64,000 nt of DNA from Streptomyces sp. WAC05374 (GCF_004353505.1 NZ_SMNQ01000004.1:62001-126000); one strand, 5' to 3'; shown: positions 25,723 to 33,615, numbered from the stretch's first letter. Program-made: numbers and translations. Notes: generated from the sequence alone by a model not told the origin.

Positions 25723-26444
25723 GCGATCTCACGGCCCTTCGCGAGGTCGTCGTGGTTGTCGATCTCTACCCAGCGGACGTCGCCGATGGACTCCACGTCG
25801 ATCTGGAAGCCGCGGTCGACCAGCTCCTGGTAGCCGTCCTCGTAGTAGAGGTCCGGGTCGCGCTCGAAGGTGGCCTTCAGCGCGTCCGCGAGGTCCTCGG
25901 CGGCCTCGGGCTCGATGAGGGTGACACCGATGTACTCGCCGGTGGCGGTCGCGGGGTCCATCAGCTTGGTGATGCGGCGCACGCCCCGGCCGTCGACGAT
26001 GACCTTCATCTCCTCGTCGGCGAGGTTCTTCACCGTGTCCAGGGCGAGGATGATGCGCTGCCCGTCGCCCCGGGCGGCGAGGAGGTTCTGCTCGACGGAG
26101 ACCGGGTGCACGGTGTCGCCGTTGGCGAGGATGACGCCCTCCTTCAGGACGTCACGGGCGCACCACAGGGAGTAGGCGTTGTTCCACTCCTCGGCCTTGT
26201 CGTTGTCGATGAGCGTGAGCTCCAGGCCGTAACGGGCCTCCAGCTCGGCCTTGCGCGCGTAGACGGCTTCCTTGCGGTAGCCGACGACGACGGCGGCCTC
26301 GGTGAGGCCCACGGCGGCGAAGTTGGCGAGGGTCATGTCGAGGACCGTCCTCTCGCCGTCGACCGGCACGAGGGCCTTCGGGAGCGTGTCGGTGTAGGGG
26401 CGCAGACGCCGTCCGGCACCGGCTGCGAGTACGAGGCCGATCAT
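25710..26444 (-). CDS. Sugar-phosphate/phosphoalcohol nucleotidyltransferase (cytidylyltransferase-like)
   Basis: 244 aa; ATG at 26444 follows AAGGAG and overlaps the DUF5941 stop by ATGA. N-terminal signature LVLAAGAGRRLRPYTDTLPKA (residues 4-24) is the NTP-binding loop of the nucleotidyltransferase family. NDKAEEWNNAYSLWCA near 80 and ANGDTVHP near 107 carry the metal Asp. Similarity in layout is closest to LicC-type phosphocholine cytidylyltransferases and inositol-1-phosphate cytidylyltransferases. It probably makes a CDP-alcohol (glycerol, inositol or another polyol phosphate) for the membrane transferases of the cluster. It could instead activate a sugar-1-phosphate. Confidence 0.85.
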   Translation of the reverse strand: MIGLVLAAGAGRRLRPYTDTLPKALVPVDGERTVLDMTLANFAAVGLTEAAVVVGYRKEAVYARKAELEARYGLELTLIDNDKAEEWNNAYSLWCARDVLKEGVILANGDTVHPVSVEQNLLAARGDGQRIILALDTVKNLADEEMKVIVDGRGVRRITKLMDPATATGEYIGVTLIEPEAAEDLADALKATFERDPDLYYEDGYQELVDRGFQIDVESIGDVRWVEIDNHDDLAKGREIACLY

Positions 26445-28324
26445 GCGGGTTCTCCTTCGTCATGTACTGCGGGTGCTCCGGAGGACACCCAGAAGCGGAT
26501 GGACTCCACGAGCACGACCAGCGCGACGGCCACCGCCAGGGCGGTCAGCGCGAGGGTGAAGCGGTCGCCCGCCGTCAGGGTCGCGGCGAGGACCACCACG
26601 ACGAGCGTGCGGACCTCGTGCCCGCCGATCGTCCGCACCAGCCACGCGGGCGGCGCGCCGGTGCCGCCGCGGATGCGGTACACCGTGTCGTAGTGATGGT
26701 AGGCGACGGCCGCGACCAGCCCGAATGCGGCGGGAAGGGCCCCGGGGGCGTCCGAGCGGGCGGCGAGGACGAGGACGGTTCCGTACTCGGCGGCCCGGAA
26801 GAGGGGCGGGACGAGCCAGTCGAGGGGGCCCGTGAGGGGCTGGGAGACGGCGAGGCCCGCGAGGAGGGCATAGACGACGGCCGGGGCGACGACGCCCGCG
26901 GCGCTGTCCGCCGTCGCGAGGGCGGCACCGAGGACGGCGGTGGCGGCGAGCGCCGCGGCGAGGGGGATCGCCGGGTGGGTGCGGGAGGCGCGGGCGCGCG
27001 TCTTCGCGACCAGTTCGGCGAGGGGGCCGGAGTCGGCGAGGTCGGCGAGGGCCCGGGCGGCGCGGTCGGTGCGCGCGGCCTTGCGGGTCAGGGAGCGCAG
27101 GAGCCGGCCGGCGGTGGTGTAGCAGGCGGCGAAGGAGCAGCCGACGAGCAGGGCGTAGAAGACGATGCGGGGCGTGGTGACCGCGGTGAGGACGGCGATC
27201 ATCGCCCATCGCTCACCGATCGGCAGGACTATCATCCGGCGCGCCCAGACCGTCCAGCCGCGGGCGTCGAGCTTGTCGGAGAGCGCGGCGGTGGGGCTCG
27301 TGTTGGCGGTGGCGTCGTGGTTGGCCTCGTTGAAGGAGAAGTCCACGACGTGGCGGCAGGTCTGGAGGACCATCGCGCCGAGGGCCAGCGCCCACACGTC
27401 GTCCCCGCCGCGTGCGGCGCCGAGGGCGAGCCCCGCGTAGTAGGCGTACTCCTTGGCCCGGTCGAAGGTCGCGTCGAGCCAGGCGCCCATCGTCGAGTAC
27501 TGGAGCGAGTAGCGGGCGAGCTGCCCGTCGGTGCAGTCCAGGACGAAGGAGACGAGGAGCAGCACGCCGGCCGCGACGTAACCGCCGCGCGTGCCGGTCG
27601 CCGCGCACCCCGCCGCGACGAGCGCGGTGAGGAGGGAGGCGGTGGTGACCTGGTTGGGGGTGAGTCCCCGGCGGGCGCACCAGCGGGCGATGTAGCGCGA
27701 GTACGGGCTGATGAAGAAGGTGGTGAAGAAGCCGTCGCGGGCCTTCACGGCGGAGCGGAGGCGTACGGCCTCGTCGTCGACCGCCTCGACGGCGTCCCGG
27801 GTCTCCTTGCGGCTCTGCGGGTCGGCGGGCACGGCCGCGACCAGCGACCCCAGCTCGGGCCGGTGCACGGCCACCCCGTCGGCGGCGAGGGCCTCGGCGA
27901 GCCGGTCGGGCAGGGGGCCCGCGGGACGCGGTGCGGTGGCGGTGCCCGAGGGGGCGGTCGCGGCGGAGCCGGGCGTCGCGCCGCCGGGAACCTCCGCGGC
28001 GTCGACGGCGGCGGCCGGGGAGGCCGTGCCGGGGGCCGACAGGGCACGGGCCAGGGCCGGGCGGGCCTCGGGCCGGGCCGTGAGCGCGCCGGGGGCGGCG
28101 GCGGCCGGGAAGCGGGGGTCCGTCAGCGCGAGGCGCAGCGCGTGGACGTGGCCCACGAAGCGCGGGTCGACGACCGCGACGCGCTCGGCCGCCGGGACGG
28201 CGGCCAGCAGTGCGGCGGTGTCCCGCTCGTCGGCGGCGACCCGGACGTCGAAGCCCAGCGACCGCAGATCGCCCTCGAGCGGCGATCCGGGTACCGGAGG
28301 ACCGGTGAGGATGGCGGTCGACAG
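26441..28324 (-). CDS. DUF5941 protein with central CDP-alcohol phosphatidyltransferase domain; probable CTG start
   Basis: About 627 aa if translation begins at the CTG at 28324, which has AAGGAG nine bases upstream and an in-frame TGA three codons before it. The first ATG/GTG/TTG codon in frame is a GTG at 28156, which would remove 56 residues of a coherent N-terminal domain (TAILTGPPVPGSPLEGDL). The N-terminal 260 residues include an Ala/Pro-rich linker. The CDP-alcohol transferase motif DCTDGQLAR, GAWLD, ATFD is complete near residue 335. A hydrophobic DUF5941-type region with several membrane helices makes up the last 200 residues. Layout recalls fused inositol-phosphate cytidylyl/phosphatidyltransferases. 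It is the head gene of the surface-glycan cluster. Confidence 0.82.
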   Translation of the reverse strand: MSTAILTGPPVPGSPLEGDLRSLGFDVRVAADERDTAALLAAVPAAERVAVVDPRFVGHVHALRLALTDPRFPAAAAPGALTARPEARPALARALSAPGTASPAAAVDAAEVPGGATPGSAATAPSGTATAPRPAGPLPDRLAEALAADGVAVHRPELGSLVAAVPADPQSRKETRDAVEAVDDEAVRLRSAVKARDGFFTTFFISPYSRYIARWCARRGLTPNQVTTASLLTALVAAGCAATGTRGGYVAAGVLLLVSFVLDCTDGQLARYSLQYSTMGAWLDATFDRAKEYAYYAGLALGAARGGDDVWALALGAMVLQTCRHVVDFSFNEANHDATANTSPTAALSDKLDARGWTVWARRMIVLPIGERWAMIAVLTAVTTPRIVFYALLVGCSFAACYTTAGRLLRSLTRKAARTDRAARALADLADSGPLAELVAKTRARASRTHPAIPLAAALAATAVLGAALATADSAAGVVAPAVVYALLAGLAVSQPLTGPLDWLVPPLFRAAEYGTVLVLAARSDAPGALPAAFGLVAAVAYHHYDTVYRIRGGTGAPPAWLVRTIGGHEVRTLVVVVLAATLTAGDRFTLALTALAVAVALVVLVESIRFWVSSGAPAVHDEGEPA

Positions 28325-28495
28325 ACGAACTCACTCCTTGGAGCTGAACAGGGCTGGTGCACGGCGGCTCGGCCCGGTCGCGGGCGGCGGCACGTCGGCA
28401 GAGGCTATCGGATGAACGGAAGCCGGAGTTCACTGAGGTTTCCCGGCATCCGGCGGCCGTCCGCCAGGACGCGATCATCATCGTCGATGGGCACT

Positions 28496-28520
28496 CGCCC
28501 CACAAACCGCGGGTGGGGCG
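28496..28520. promoter_or_regulatory. Hairpin or operator palindrome upstream of galE
   Basis: CGCCCCAC (28496-28503) and GTGGGGCG (28513-28520) are perfect 8-bp inverted arms with a 9-base spacer. They sit directly before the galE -10 box, so they overlap the expected -35 region. This position fits an operator better than a terminator. Confidence 0.35.
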
Positions 28521-28526
28521 ACCGCA

Positions 28527-28532
28527 TAGGGT
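28527..28532 (+). promoter_or_regulatory. galE: Candidate leaderless -10 box of galE
   Basis: TAGGGT followed by seven bases and then the ATG at 28540, with no ribosome binding site. Transcription would begin at or next to the start codon. Confidence 0.45.
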
Positions 28533-28539
28533 GGCCGGC

Positions 28540-29529
28540 ATGACGTGGTTGATCACAGGCGGTACGGGATATATCGGCGCCCATGTGGCCAGGGCCATGG
28601 CAGAGGCGGGGGAACGCGTCGTCGTCCTCGACGACGTCTCGTCGGGGGTGCCCGAGCGGCTGCCCGCGGACGTCCCGCTGGTGCGCGGCTCGCTGGGCGA
28701 CCGGGAGCTGGTGGACCGGACACTGGCCGGGCACGAGGTGACCGGTGTGGTGCATCTCGCGGCGAAGAAGCAGGTCGGGGAGTCGGTCGAGCAGCCGCTG
28801 CGCTACTACCGGGAGAACGTGCACGGGCTGACCGTGCTGCTGGAGGCCGTGGTCGCCGCCGGGATCGGCCGCTTCCTGTTCTCCTCGTCGGCCGCCGTCT
28901 ACGGCGTACCCGAGGTGGAGCTGATCGACGAGGACACCCCGGCGGTGCCGATCAATCCGTACGGGGAGACGAAGCTGGCCGGCGAATGGCTGGTCCGGGC
29001 GACGGGCCGGGCGCACGGCATGGCGACGGCCTGCCTCCGCTACTTCAACGTGGCCGGAGCCGTCCGCCCCGAGCTGGCGGACACCGGCGTGTTCAACATC
29101 ATCCCGATGTTCTTCGACCGGATCACGCGCGGTGAGGCCCCGCGCATCTTCGGTGACGACTACCCGACCCCGGACGGCACCTGCGTCCGGGACTACGTGC
29201 ATGTCGCCGACATCGCGGACGCGCACCTCGCGGTCGCCCGCCACCTCGACGGCAGGCCGGGGGACCTGACCCTGAACATCGGCCGGGGCGAGGGCGTCTC
29301 GGTGCGGGAGCTCGCCGATCTCGTGGCGGAGGTCACCGGCAGCCGGCACGAGCCCGTGGTGGAGGGCCGGCGGCCGGGCGATGCGGCGCGGGCGGTCGCG
29401 TCGGTGGACCGCATCACCCGCGAGCTCGGCTGGACGGCCTCGCTCGGCGTTCGAGAGATGGTCGAGTCGGCGTGGGAAGGGTGGTGCCTGCGGCACCCGG
29501 AGGCGCGCGCCAAGGCCCGTTCGCACTGA
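28540..29529 (+). CDS. galE: UDP-glucose 4-epimerase
   Basis: 329 aa. The N-terminal NAD-binding motif TGGTGYIGAHVA (residues 7-18), Ser in FSSSAAVYG near 120, and catalytic YGETK near 147 define an extended short-chain dehydrogenase of GalE type. RYFNVAGA and CVRDYVHVADIADAH are further GalE signatures. It interconverts UDP-glucose and UDP-galactose. The gene is divergent from the surface-glycan cluster, so UDP-Gal (or UDP-GalNAc) is a plausible donor for the exported polymer. A TAGGGT box seven bases before the ATG suggests a leaderless mRNA. A 15-bp perfect hairpin follows the stop. Confidence 0.93.
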   Translation: MTWLITGGTGYIGAHVARAMAEAGERVVVLDDVSSGVPERLPADVPLVRGSLGDRELVDRTLAGHEVTGVVHLAAKKQVGESVEQPLRYYRENVHGLTVLLEAVVAAGIGRFLFSSSAAVYGVPEVELIDEDTPAVPINPYGETKLAGEWLVRATGRAHGMATACLRYFNVAGAVRPELADTGVFNIIPMFFDRITRGEAPRIFGDDYPTPDGTCVRDYVHVADIADAHLAVARHLDGRPGDLTLNIGRGEGVSVRELADLVAEVTGSRHEPVVEGRRPGDAARAVASVDRITRELGWTASLGVREMVESAWEGWCLRHPEARAKARSH

Positions 29530-29538
29530 TCGTCGCGG

Positions 29539-29574
29539 TGCTCTGACCTGCGGGCATAACCGCAGGTCAGAGCA
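29539..29574 (+). terminator. Strong hairpin terminator after galE
   Basis: TGCTCTGACCTGCGG and its exact reverse complement CCGCAGGTCAGAGCA form a perfect 15-bp stem with a six-base loop (GCATAA). It begins nine bases after the galE stop. No T-run follows. Confidence 0.85.
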
Positions 29575-29660
29575 TATGACAACGGTGTTCAGTGCCGGGT
29601 TGCGTATACCCCCCACCCGTAGTTCACTGGCCCGTGTCGTCGATCAGTGGGAGGCAGTTC

Positions 29661-30602
29661 ATGGGGGCTGGGCACGATCACGGGCACGGGCACGGCGGGC
29701 CACCGCCGACGGGAACCGCGGCCGCCGCGTACAAGGGGCGGCTGCGCATCGCGCTCACGATCACGCTCGCGGTCATGGTGGCCGAGGTCGTCGGCGGTGT
29801 CGTCGCCGACTCGCTCGCGCTGATCGCCGACGCCGCGCACATGGCGACCGACGCGGTCGGGCTGGCCATGGCGCTGCTGGCCATCCACTTCGCGGGGCGG
29901 CCGGCGGACCAGCGGCGGACGTTCGGGTTCGCGCGGGCCGAGATCCTGGCCGCGCTGGCGAACTGTGTGCTGCTGCTGGGCGTGGGCGGGTTCCTGCTGT
30001 TCGAGGCGGTGCAGCGGTTCATCACCCCGGCGGAGACCAAGGGCGGGGTGGCGATCGCGTTCGCCCTGTTCGGCCTCGTCGCCAACATGGTCTCGCTCTC
30101 GCTCCTGGTCCGGGGCCAGAAGGAGAGCCTCAATGTGCGCGGTGCCTATCTTGAGGTCCTCGCGGACGCGCTGGGGTCGGTGACGGTGCTGGTGTCGGCC
30201 GGAATCATCCTGGCCACCGGCTGGCAGGCGGCGGACCCGATCGCGTCCCTGGTGATCGGCCTGATGATCGTCCCGCGCACGCTGAAACTGCTGCGGGAGA
30301 CGCTCGACGTGCTGCTGGAGGCGGCCCCCAAGGGCGTGGACATGGCGGAGGTGCGGGCCCACATACTGGACCTGCCGGGCGTCGAGGACGTCCACGACCT
30401 GCACGCGTGGACCATCACGTCCGGGATGCCGGTGCTGTCCGCGCACGTGGTGGTGCACCAGGAGGCGCTCGACTCGGTGGGGCACGAGAAGCTGCTGCAC
30501 GAGCTCCAGGGCTGCCTGGGCGACCACTTCGACGTCGAGCACTGCACGTTCCAGCTCGAGCCGAGCGGTCATGCCGCGCACGAGGCGCGGCTCTGTCACT
30601 GA
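29661..30602 (+). CDS. Cation diffusion facilitator (CzcD/ZitB-like metal exporter)
   Basis: 313 aa from the ATG at 29661 after GGAGG; an upstream GTG at 29592 is rejected. The N-terminus is His-rich (HDHGHGHGG). Six membrane helices follow. TM2 carries ADAAHMATDA, the HxxxD transport-site half. The TM5 counterpart reads EVLADALGS, with Glu where zinc CDFs have His. The C-terminal cytoplasmic domain contains GVEDVHDLHAWTIT. It should export Zn, Co or a related divalent ion by proton antiport; the altered TM5 residue may affect selectivity. It stands alone after the galE terminator. Confidence 0.92.
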   Translation: MGAGHDHGHGHGGPPPTGTAAAAYKGRLRIALTITLAVMVAEVVGGVVADSLALIADAAHMATDAVGLAMALLAIHFAGRPADQRRTFGFARAEILAALANCVLLLGVGGFLLFEAVQRFITPAETKGGVAIAFALFGLVANMVSLSLLVRGQKESLNVRGAYLEVLADALGSVTVLVSAGIILATGWQAADPIASLVIGLMIVPRTLKLLRETLDVLLEAAPKGVDMAEVRAHILDLPGVEDVHDLHAWTITSGMPVLSAHVVVHQEALDSVGHEKLLHELQGCLGDHFDVEHCTFQLEPSGHAAHEARLCH

Positions 30603-30609
30603 CCGCTGC

Positions 30610-30615
30610 TAGGGT
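30610..30615 (+). promoter_or_regulatory. Candidate -10 box upstream of the small ORF and methyltransferase gene
   Basis: TAGGGT directly after the CDF stop codon. A transcript from here would carry a short leader, the 24-codon frame at 30654 and then the methyltransferase gene. No good -35 was seen. Confidence 0.25.
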
Positions 30616-30653
30616 TTTCCCGTTGGTCGTACCTGTGAGAGGAGCTGAGGTCG

Positions 30654-30728
30654 ATGACCGTCGCGGTGACGGCTGCCCCGTGCAGCACCCGGTTCAGCAT
30701 CGCCTCCGGCTTCCGGGTTCTCGGCTGA
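30654..30728 (+). CDS. Candidate 24-aa leader peptide
   Basis: ATG with GAGGAGCTGAGG upstream opens a 24-codon frame (MTVAVTAAPCSTRFSIASG and four more residues, then TGA). It lies 71 bases before the TTG start of the methyltransferase-GNAT gene. The single Cys and short length recall other Streptomyces leader peptides, but the sequence is not one I recognise. It may be an attenuation or translational-coupling leader, or chance. Confidence 0.35.
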   Translation: MTVAVTAAPCSTRFSIASGFRVLG

Positions 30729-30799
30729 CCTGATCCCGTACGTCTCCTTCGACACGTACACGTCGGCCGGGGCCCGCTCACATCAAAGGGTTTCCCACG

Positions 30800-32065
30800 T
30801 TGTCCGACAACGCTCTGTACGACGCTTTCTTCGCCCTGCACCACGGTCTGCCGCGGCAGGGCCCCGGTTCCGACGACACCACCCGCCGGCTGCTCGCGCC
30901 GGCGTCCCTCGCCGGTCCGCTCCCCGAGCGGCCGCGCGTCCTCGACCTCGGCTGCGGTCCCGGCCGCTCCGCGCTGCTGCTGGCCGCCGAGGCAGGGGCG
31001 GGCGGCGGGCGGGTCACCGCCGTCGACCTGCACGAACCGTTCCTGGACGAGCTGCGCCGGGCGGCCCGGGAGCGCGGGCTCGCGGACGCGGTCCGCACCG
31101 TCCGGGCCGACATGGCCGAGCTGCCGTATCCGGACGGGTCGTTCGACCTCGTCTGGGCGGAGAGCTCGGCGTACTCGATCGGCTTCGACCGCGCGCTGGC
31201 CTCCTGGCGCCGGCTCCTGGCCCCCGGCGGGACGCTGGTGGTCACCGAGTGCGAGTGGACGGCTGACGACCCGAGCCCGGCGGCGCGGGCCTTCTGGGAC
31301 CGGCACTACCCACTGCGCACGACCGCCGCCAACACCGCGGCGGCCGTCGCGGCGGGCTACCACGTGATCGGGACGTACCGCCAGCCCGAGAGCGACTGGG
31401 AGGAGTACTACGGGCCGCTCGCCGAGCGGGCCGCCGCGGCCGACCCCGCAGCACCGGGCATGGGCGAGGCGCTCGCCGCCACCCGCGCGGAGATCGCTCT
31501 GCGCCGCGAGCACGGCACGGAGTACGGCTACACCGGCTACGTGCTGCGGCCGGCCGACCCCCGCTGGCGTACGCGGCCGGAGACGGACGCGGACACCGGT
31601 GCCGTACGGGCGCTCAACACCGCCGCGTTCGGCACGGACGCGGAGGCGCGGCTGGTCGACGAGCTGCGGCGGGACCGCTCGGCCTGGCTGCCGGGGCTGT
31701 CGTACGTCGCCGAGGCTCCGGACGGCACGGTCGCCGCGTACGCGCTGGTGACCCGGTGCCGGGTCGGCGACGAGCCCGCCGCCGCCCTGGCCCCGGTCGC
31801 GGTGGCACCCGCCCACCAGCGGCAGGGCGCCGGGCGGGCGGTGGTCCGCGCGGTGCTGGACGCGGCACGGCTGGCCGGGGAGCGGCTGGTGCTGGTGCTC
31901 GGTCATCCGGAGTACTACCCGGCATTCGGTTTCGCGCCGGCGTCCCGGTACGGGATCCGGCCGGCGTTCGACGTGCCGGACGAGGCCATGATGGCGCTCG
32001 ACCTGGACGGTTGCGGGCAGGTGCCGACGGGCACGATCCACTATCCACCGGCCTTCGGCGTCTGA
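30800..32065 (+). CDS. Fused class I SAM-dependent methyltransferase and GNAT acetyltransferase
   Basis: 421 aa, TTG start with AAAGGG nine bases upstream. Residues about 1-200 are a methyltransferase: VLDLGCGPGRSAL near 47-59, AVDLHEP, and FDLVWAESSAYSIGF near 115. Residues about 255-421 are a YhbS-like GNAT: LAPVAVAPAHQRQGAGRAV near 330 is the acetyl-CoA P-loop (QRQGAG), followed by HPEYYPAFGFAPAS. One polypeptide thus carries two unrelated transferase activities joined by RPADPRWRTRP. NCBI-style names exist for such fusions; substrates are unknown. The gene is preceded by a possible leader peptide and followed by idi 101 bp later. Confidence 0.88.
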   Translation: MSDNALYDAFFALHHGLPRQGPGSDDTTRRLLAPASLAGPLPERPRVLDLGCGPGRSALLLAAEAGAGGGRVTAVDLHEPFLDELRRAARERGLADAVRTVRADMAELPYPDGSFDLVWAESSAYSIGFDRALASWRRLLAPGGTLVVTECEWTADDPSPAARAFWDRHYPLRTTAANTAAAVAAGYHVIGTYRQPESDWEEYYGPLAERAAAADPAAPGMGEALAATRAEIALRREHGTEYGYTGYVLRPADPRWRTRPETDADTGAVRALNTAAFGTDAEARLVDELRRDRSAWLPGLSYVAEAPDGTVAAYALVTRCRVGDEPAAALAPVAVAPAHQRQGAGRAVVRAVLDAARLAGERLVLVLGHPEYYPAFGFAPASRYGIRPAFDVPDEAMMALDLDGCGQVPTGTIHYPPAFGV

Positions 32066-32166
32066 TCCGACATGACGGGTGCGGGCCGTCGTGTGCCGAC
32101 AAGCGGCTTTTGTACGGCAGACTGAGGCGTGCCCCACAGGGCCGAGAACCGAAGCGAAGGATGGTT

Positions 32167-32760
32167 ATGCCGACCACACCAGCCACCGCGGCGAACACCT
32201 CGTCGAACGGGACCGCGCCGTCGATCATGCTCGAACTGGTCGACGAGAACGGCACCACCATCGGCACCGCGGAGAAGCTGGCCGCCCACCAGGCGCCCGG
32301 GCAACTGCACCGGGCGTTCTCGGTGTTCCTCTTCGACGAGGAGGGGCGGCTGCTGTTGCAGCGGCGGGCGCTGGGGAAGTACCACTCCCCTGGTGTCTGG
32401 TCGAACACGTGCTGCGGGCACCCCTATCCGGGTGAGGCGCCGTTCGCGGCGGCCGCCCGGCGCGTCCACGAGGAGCTGGGGGTGTCCCCGTCCCTGCTCG
32501 CCGAGGCGGGGACGGTCCGCTACAACCACCCGGACCCCGCGTCGGGTCTGGTCGAGCAGGAGTACAACCACCTCTTCGTGGGGATGGTGCAGGCTCCGCT
32601 GCGGCCGGACCCGGCGGAGGTGGAGGAGACCGCGTTCGTGACGGCGCGTGAGCTGACCGATCGGCACGCGGTCGATCCGTTCTCCGCCTGGTTCATGACC
32701 GTGCTGGACGCGGCGCGTCCGGCGGTCAAGGAGCTGACAGGGGAGACCGGGGGCTGGTGA
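32167..32760 (+). CDS. idi: Isopentenyl-diphosphate delta-isomerase, type I
   Basis: 197 aa. The ATG at 32167 is preferred because GAAGGA lies five bases upstream; another ATG at 32161 is in frame. Nudix-like fold with the catalytic Cys in WSNTCCGHPYPGE near residue 83 and metal-binding EYNHLF and EVEETAF segments with the catalytic Glu. It interconverts IPP and DMAPP. With dxs and the polyprenyl synthase in the hopanoid operon, the neighbourhood is rich in isoprenoid supply. The N-terminal 15 residues (TPATAANTSSNG) are low complexity. The 3' end overlaps the convergent HATPase gene by 35 bases. Confidence 0.95.
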   Translation: MPTTPATAANTSSNGTAPSIMLELVDENGTTIGTAEKLAAHQAPGQLHRAFSVFLFDEEGRLLLQRRALGKYHSPGVWSNTCCGHPYPGEAPFAAAARRVHEELGVSPSLLAEAGTVRYNHPDPASGLVEQEYNHLFVGMVQAPLRPDPAEVEETAFVTARELTDRHAVDPFSAWFMTVLDAARPAVKELTGETGGW

Positions 32761-33466
32761 CGGCCGCCCCGTCCGGTCCCCCGGGTGCCGGGGGACCGGA
32801 CGGCACCGGCGGCAGGGGTGCCGGCGGTACGGGCGGCGGTACGGCGGTGACGGGCGCGCCCGGCGCCGGTGCCGGCAGGCCGGAGGGCACGGGCGTGCCG
32901 ACCGGTGGTACCGGCGCCGGCAGGCCGGACGGTACCGGCGTGCCGACCGGTGGCGCGGGTCGCGCGGAGGGCGGGGGTCCCGGTGGGACCGAGGGTCTCA
33001 GCGGCAGGGCGGCCCAGATGATCTTGCCGCCGCGCGCGGTGTGCTCGACGTCGCACTCCCCGCCCGCCTCCCGGGTGATCTCGCGCACGAGCAGCAGTCC
33101 GCGCCCGCCCGTGCGGCCGTAGTCGGCCTCCAGTGCCTTGGGCCGGTACGGGTGGTCGTCCTCCACCGACACCCGGATCCACTCCGTCCCGATCGCCACC
33201 TCCACCGCCAGCTCGGGTGAGAGCAGGGCCGCGTGCCGTACGGCGTTGGTGACCAGCTCCGAGACGATCAGCAGCAGGGCGTGGCCGACGTCGTCGTGGA
33301 CCGGCACGCCTTGACGTTTCAGCAGATCCCGTACGGCACGCCTGGCGTGCGGTACGGAGACATCGACCGCGGGAGCGGTGAATCGCCAGACCCCTTCGTA
33401 CGAGGGGGGCCGGGCCGGGACACTCCCGCGGCTCTCCATGGTCCGGTTTGCACCCTCGTGCTCCAT
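32726..33466 (-). CDS. HATPase-domain (anti-sigma-factor kinase-like) protein with proline-rich repeat tail
   Basis: About 246 aa from the ATG at 33466; GTG at 33475 and ATG at 33439 are alternatives. The first 140 residues are a GHKL ATPase of the RsbW-like type: N-box SELVTNAVRHAALL near 71, and DYGRTGGRGLLLVREI near 115. The last 95 residues are Pro/Gly/Val/Ala with a tandem 15-residue repeat, PVGTPVPSGLPAPVP then PVGTPVPSGLPAPAP, probably disordered. Such proteins in Streptomyces act on anti-sigma or PP2C partners, none of which is adjacent. The tail's coding region overlaps the end of idi. Confidence 0.82.
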   Translation of the reverse strand: MEHEGANRTMESRGSVPARPPSYEGVWRFTAPAVDVSVPHARRAVRDLLKRQGVPVHDDVGHALLLIVSELVTNAVRHAALLSPELAVEVAIGTEWIRVSVEDDHPYRPKALEADYGRTGGRGLLLVREITREAGGECDVEHTARGGKIIWAALPLRPSVPPGPPPSARPAPPVGTPVPSGLPAPVPPVGTPVPSGLPAPAPGAPVTAVPPPVPPAPLPPVPSGPPAPGGPDGAAVTSPRSPLSAP

Positions 33467-33602
33467 TGTCGCCACGTCTCGAGTGTTGGGACCCCATGGC
33501 GCCCGCCCGGCCTACTGACCAGAAGTCAGCAGCTATTCGACGGTTTCCGACCGGACGCGCACCAGGAAGTCACGTGTTCGACCGTTCCGGATCGGCTATG
33601 GA

Positions 33603-33608
33603 TAGCAT
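33603..33608 (+). promoter_or_regulatory. Candidate leaderless -10 box of the enoyl-CoA hydratase gene
   Basis: TAGCAT, seven bases, then the ATG at 33616, without a ribosome binding site. The spacing equals that at galE and the SCO6745-family gene. Confidence 0.4.
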
Positions 33609-33615
33609 CCGGCAC

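Noticed and set aside
21174..28324. Idea that the surface cluster is a standard wall teichoic acid locus
   Set aside because: No TagF/TagB-type polymerase, TagO or TagA homologue is present. The dehydrogenase and CDP-alcohol transferases are not part of that pathway.
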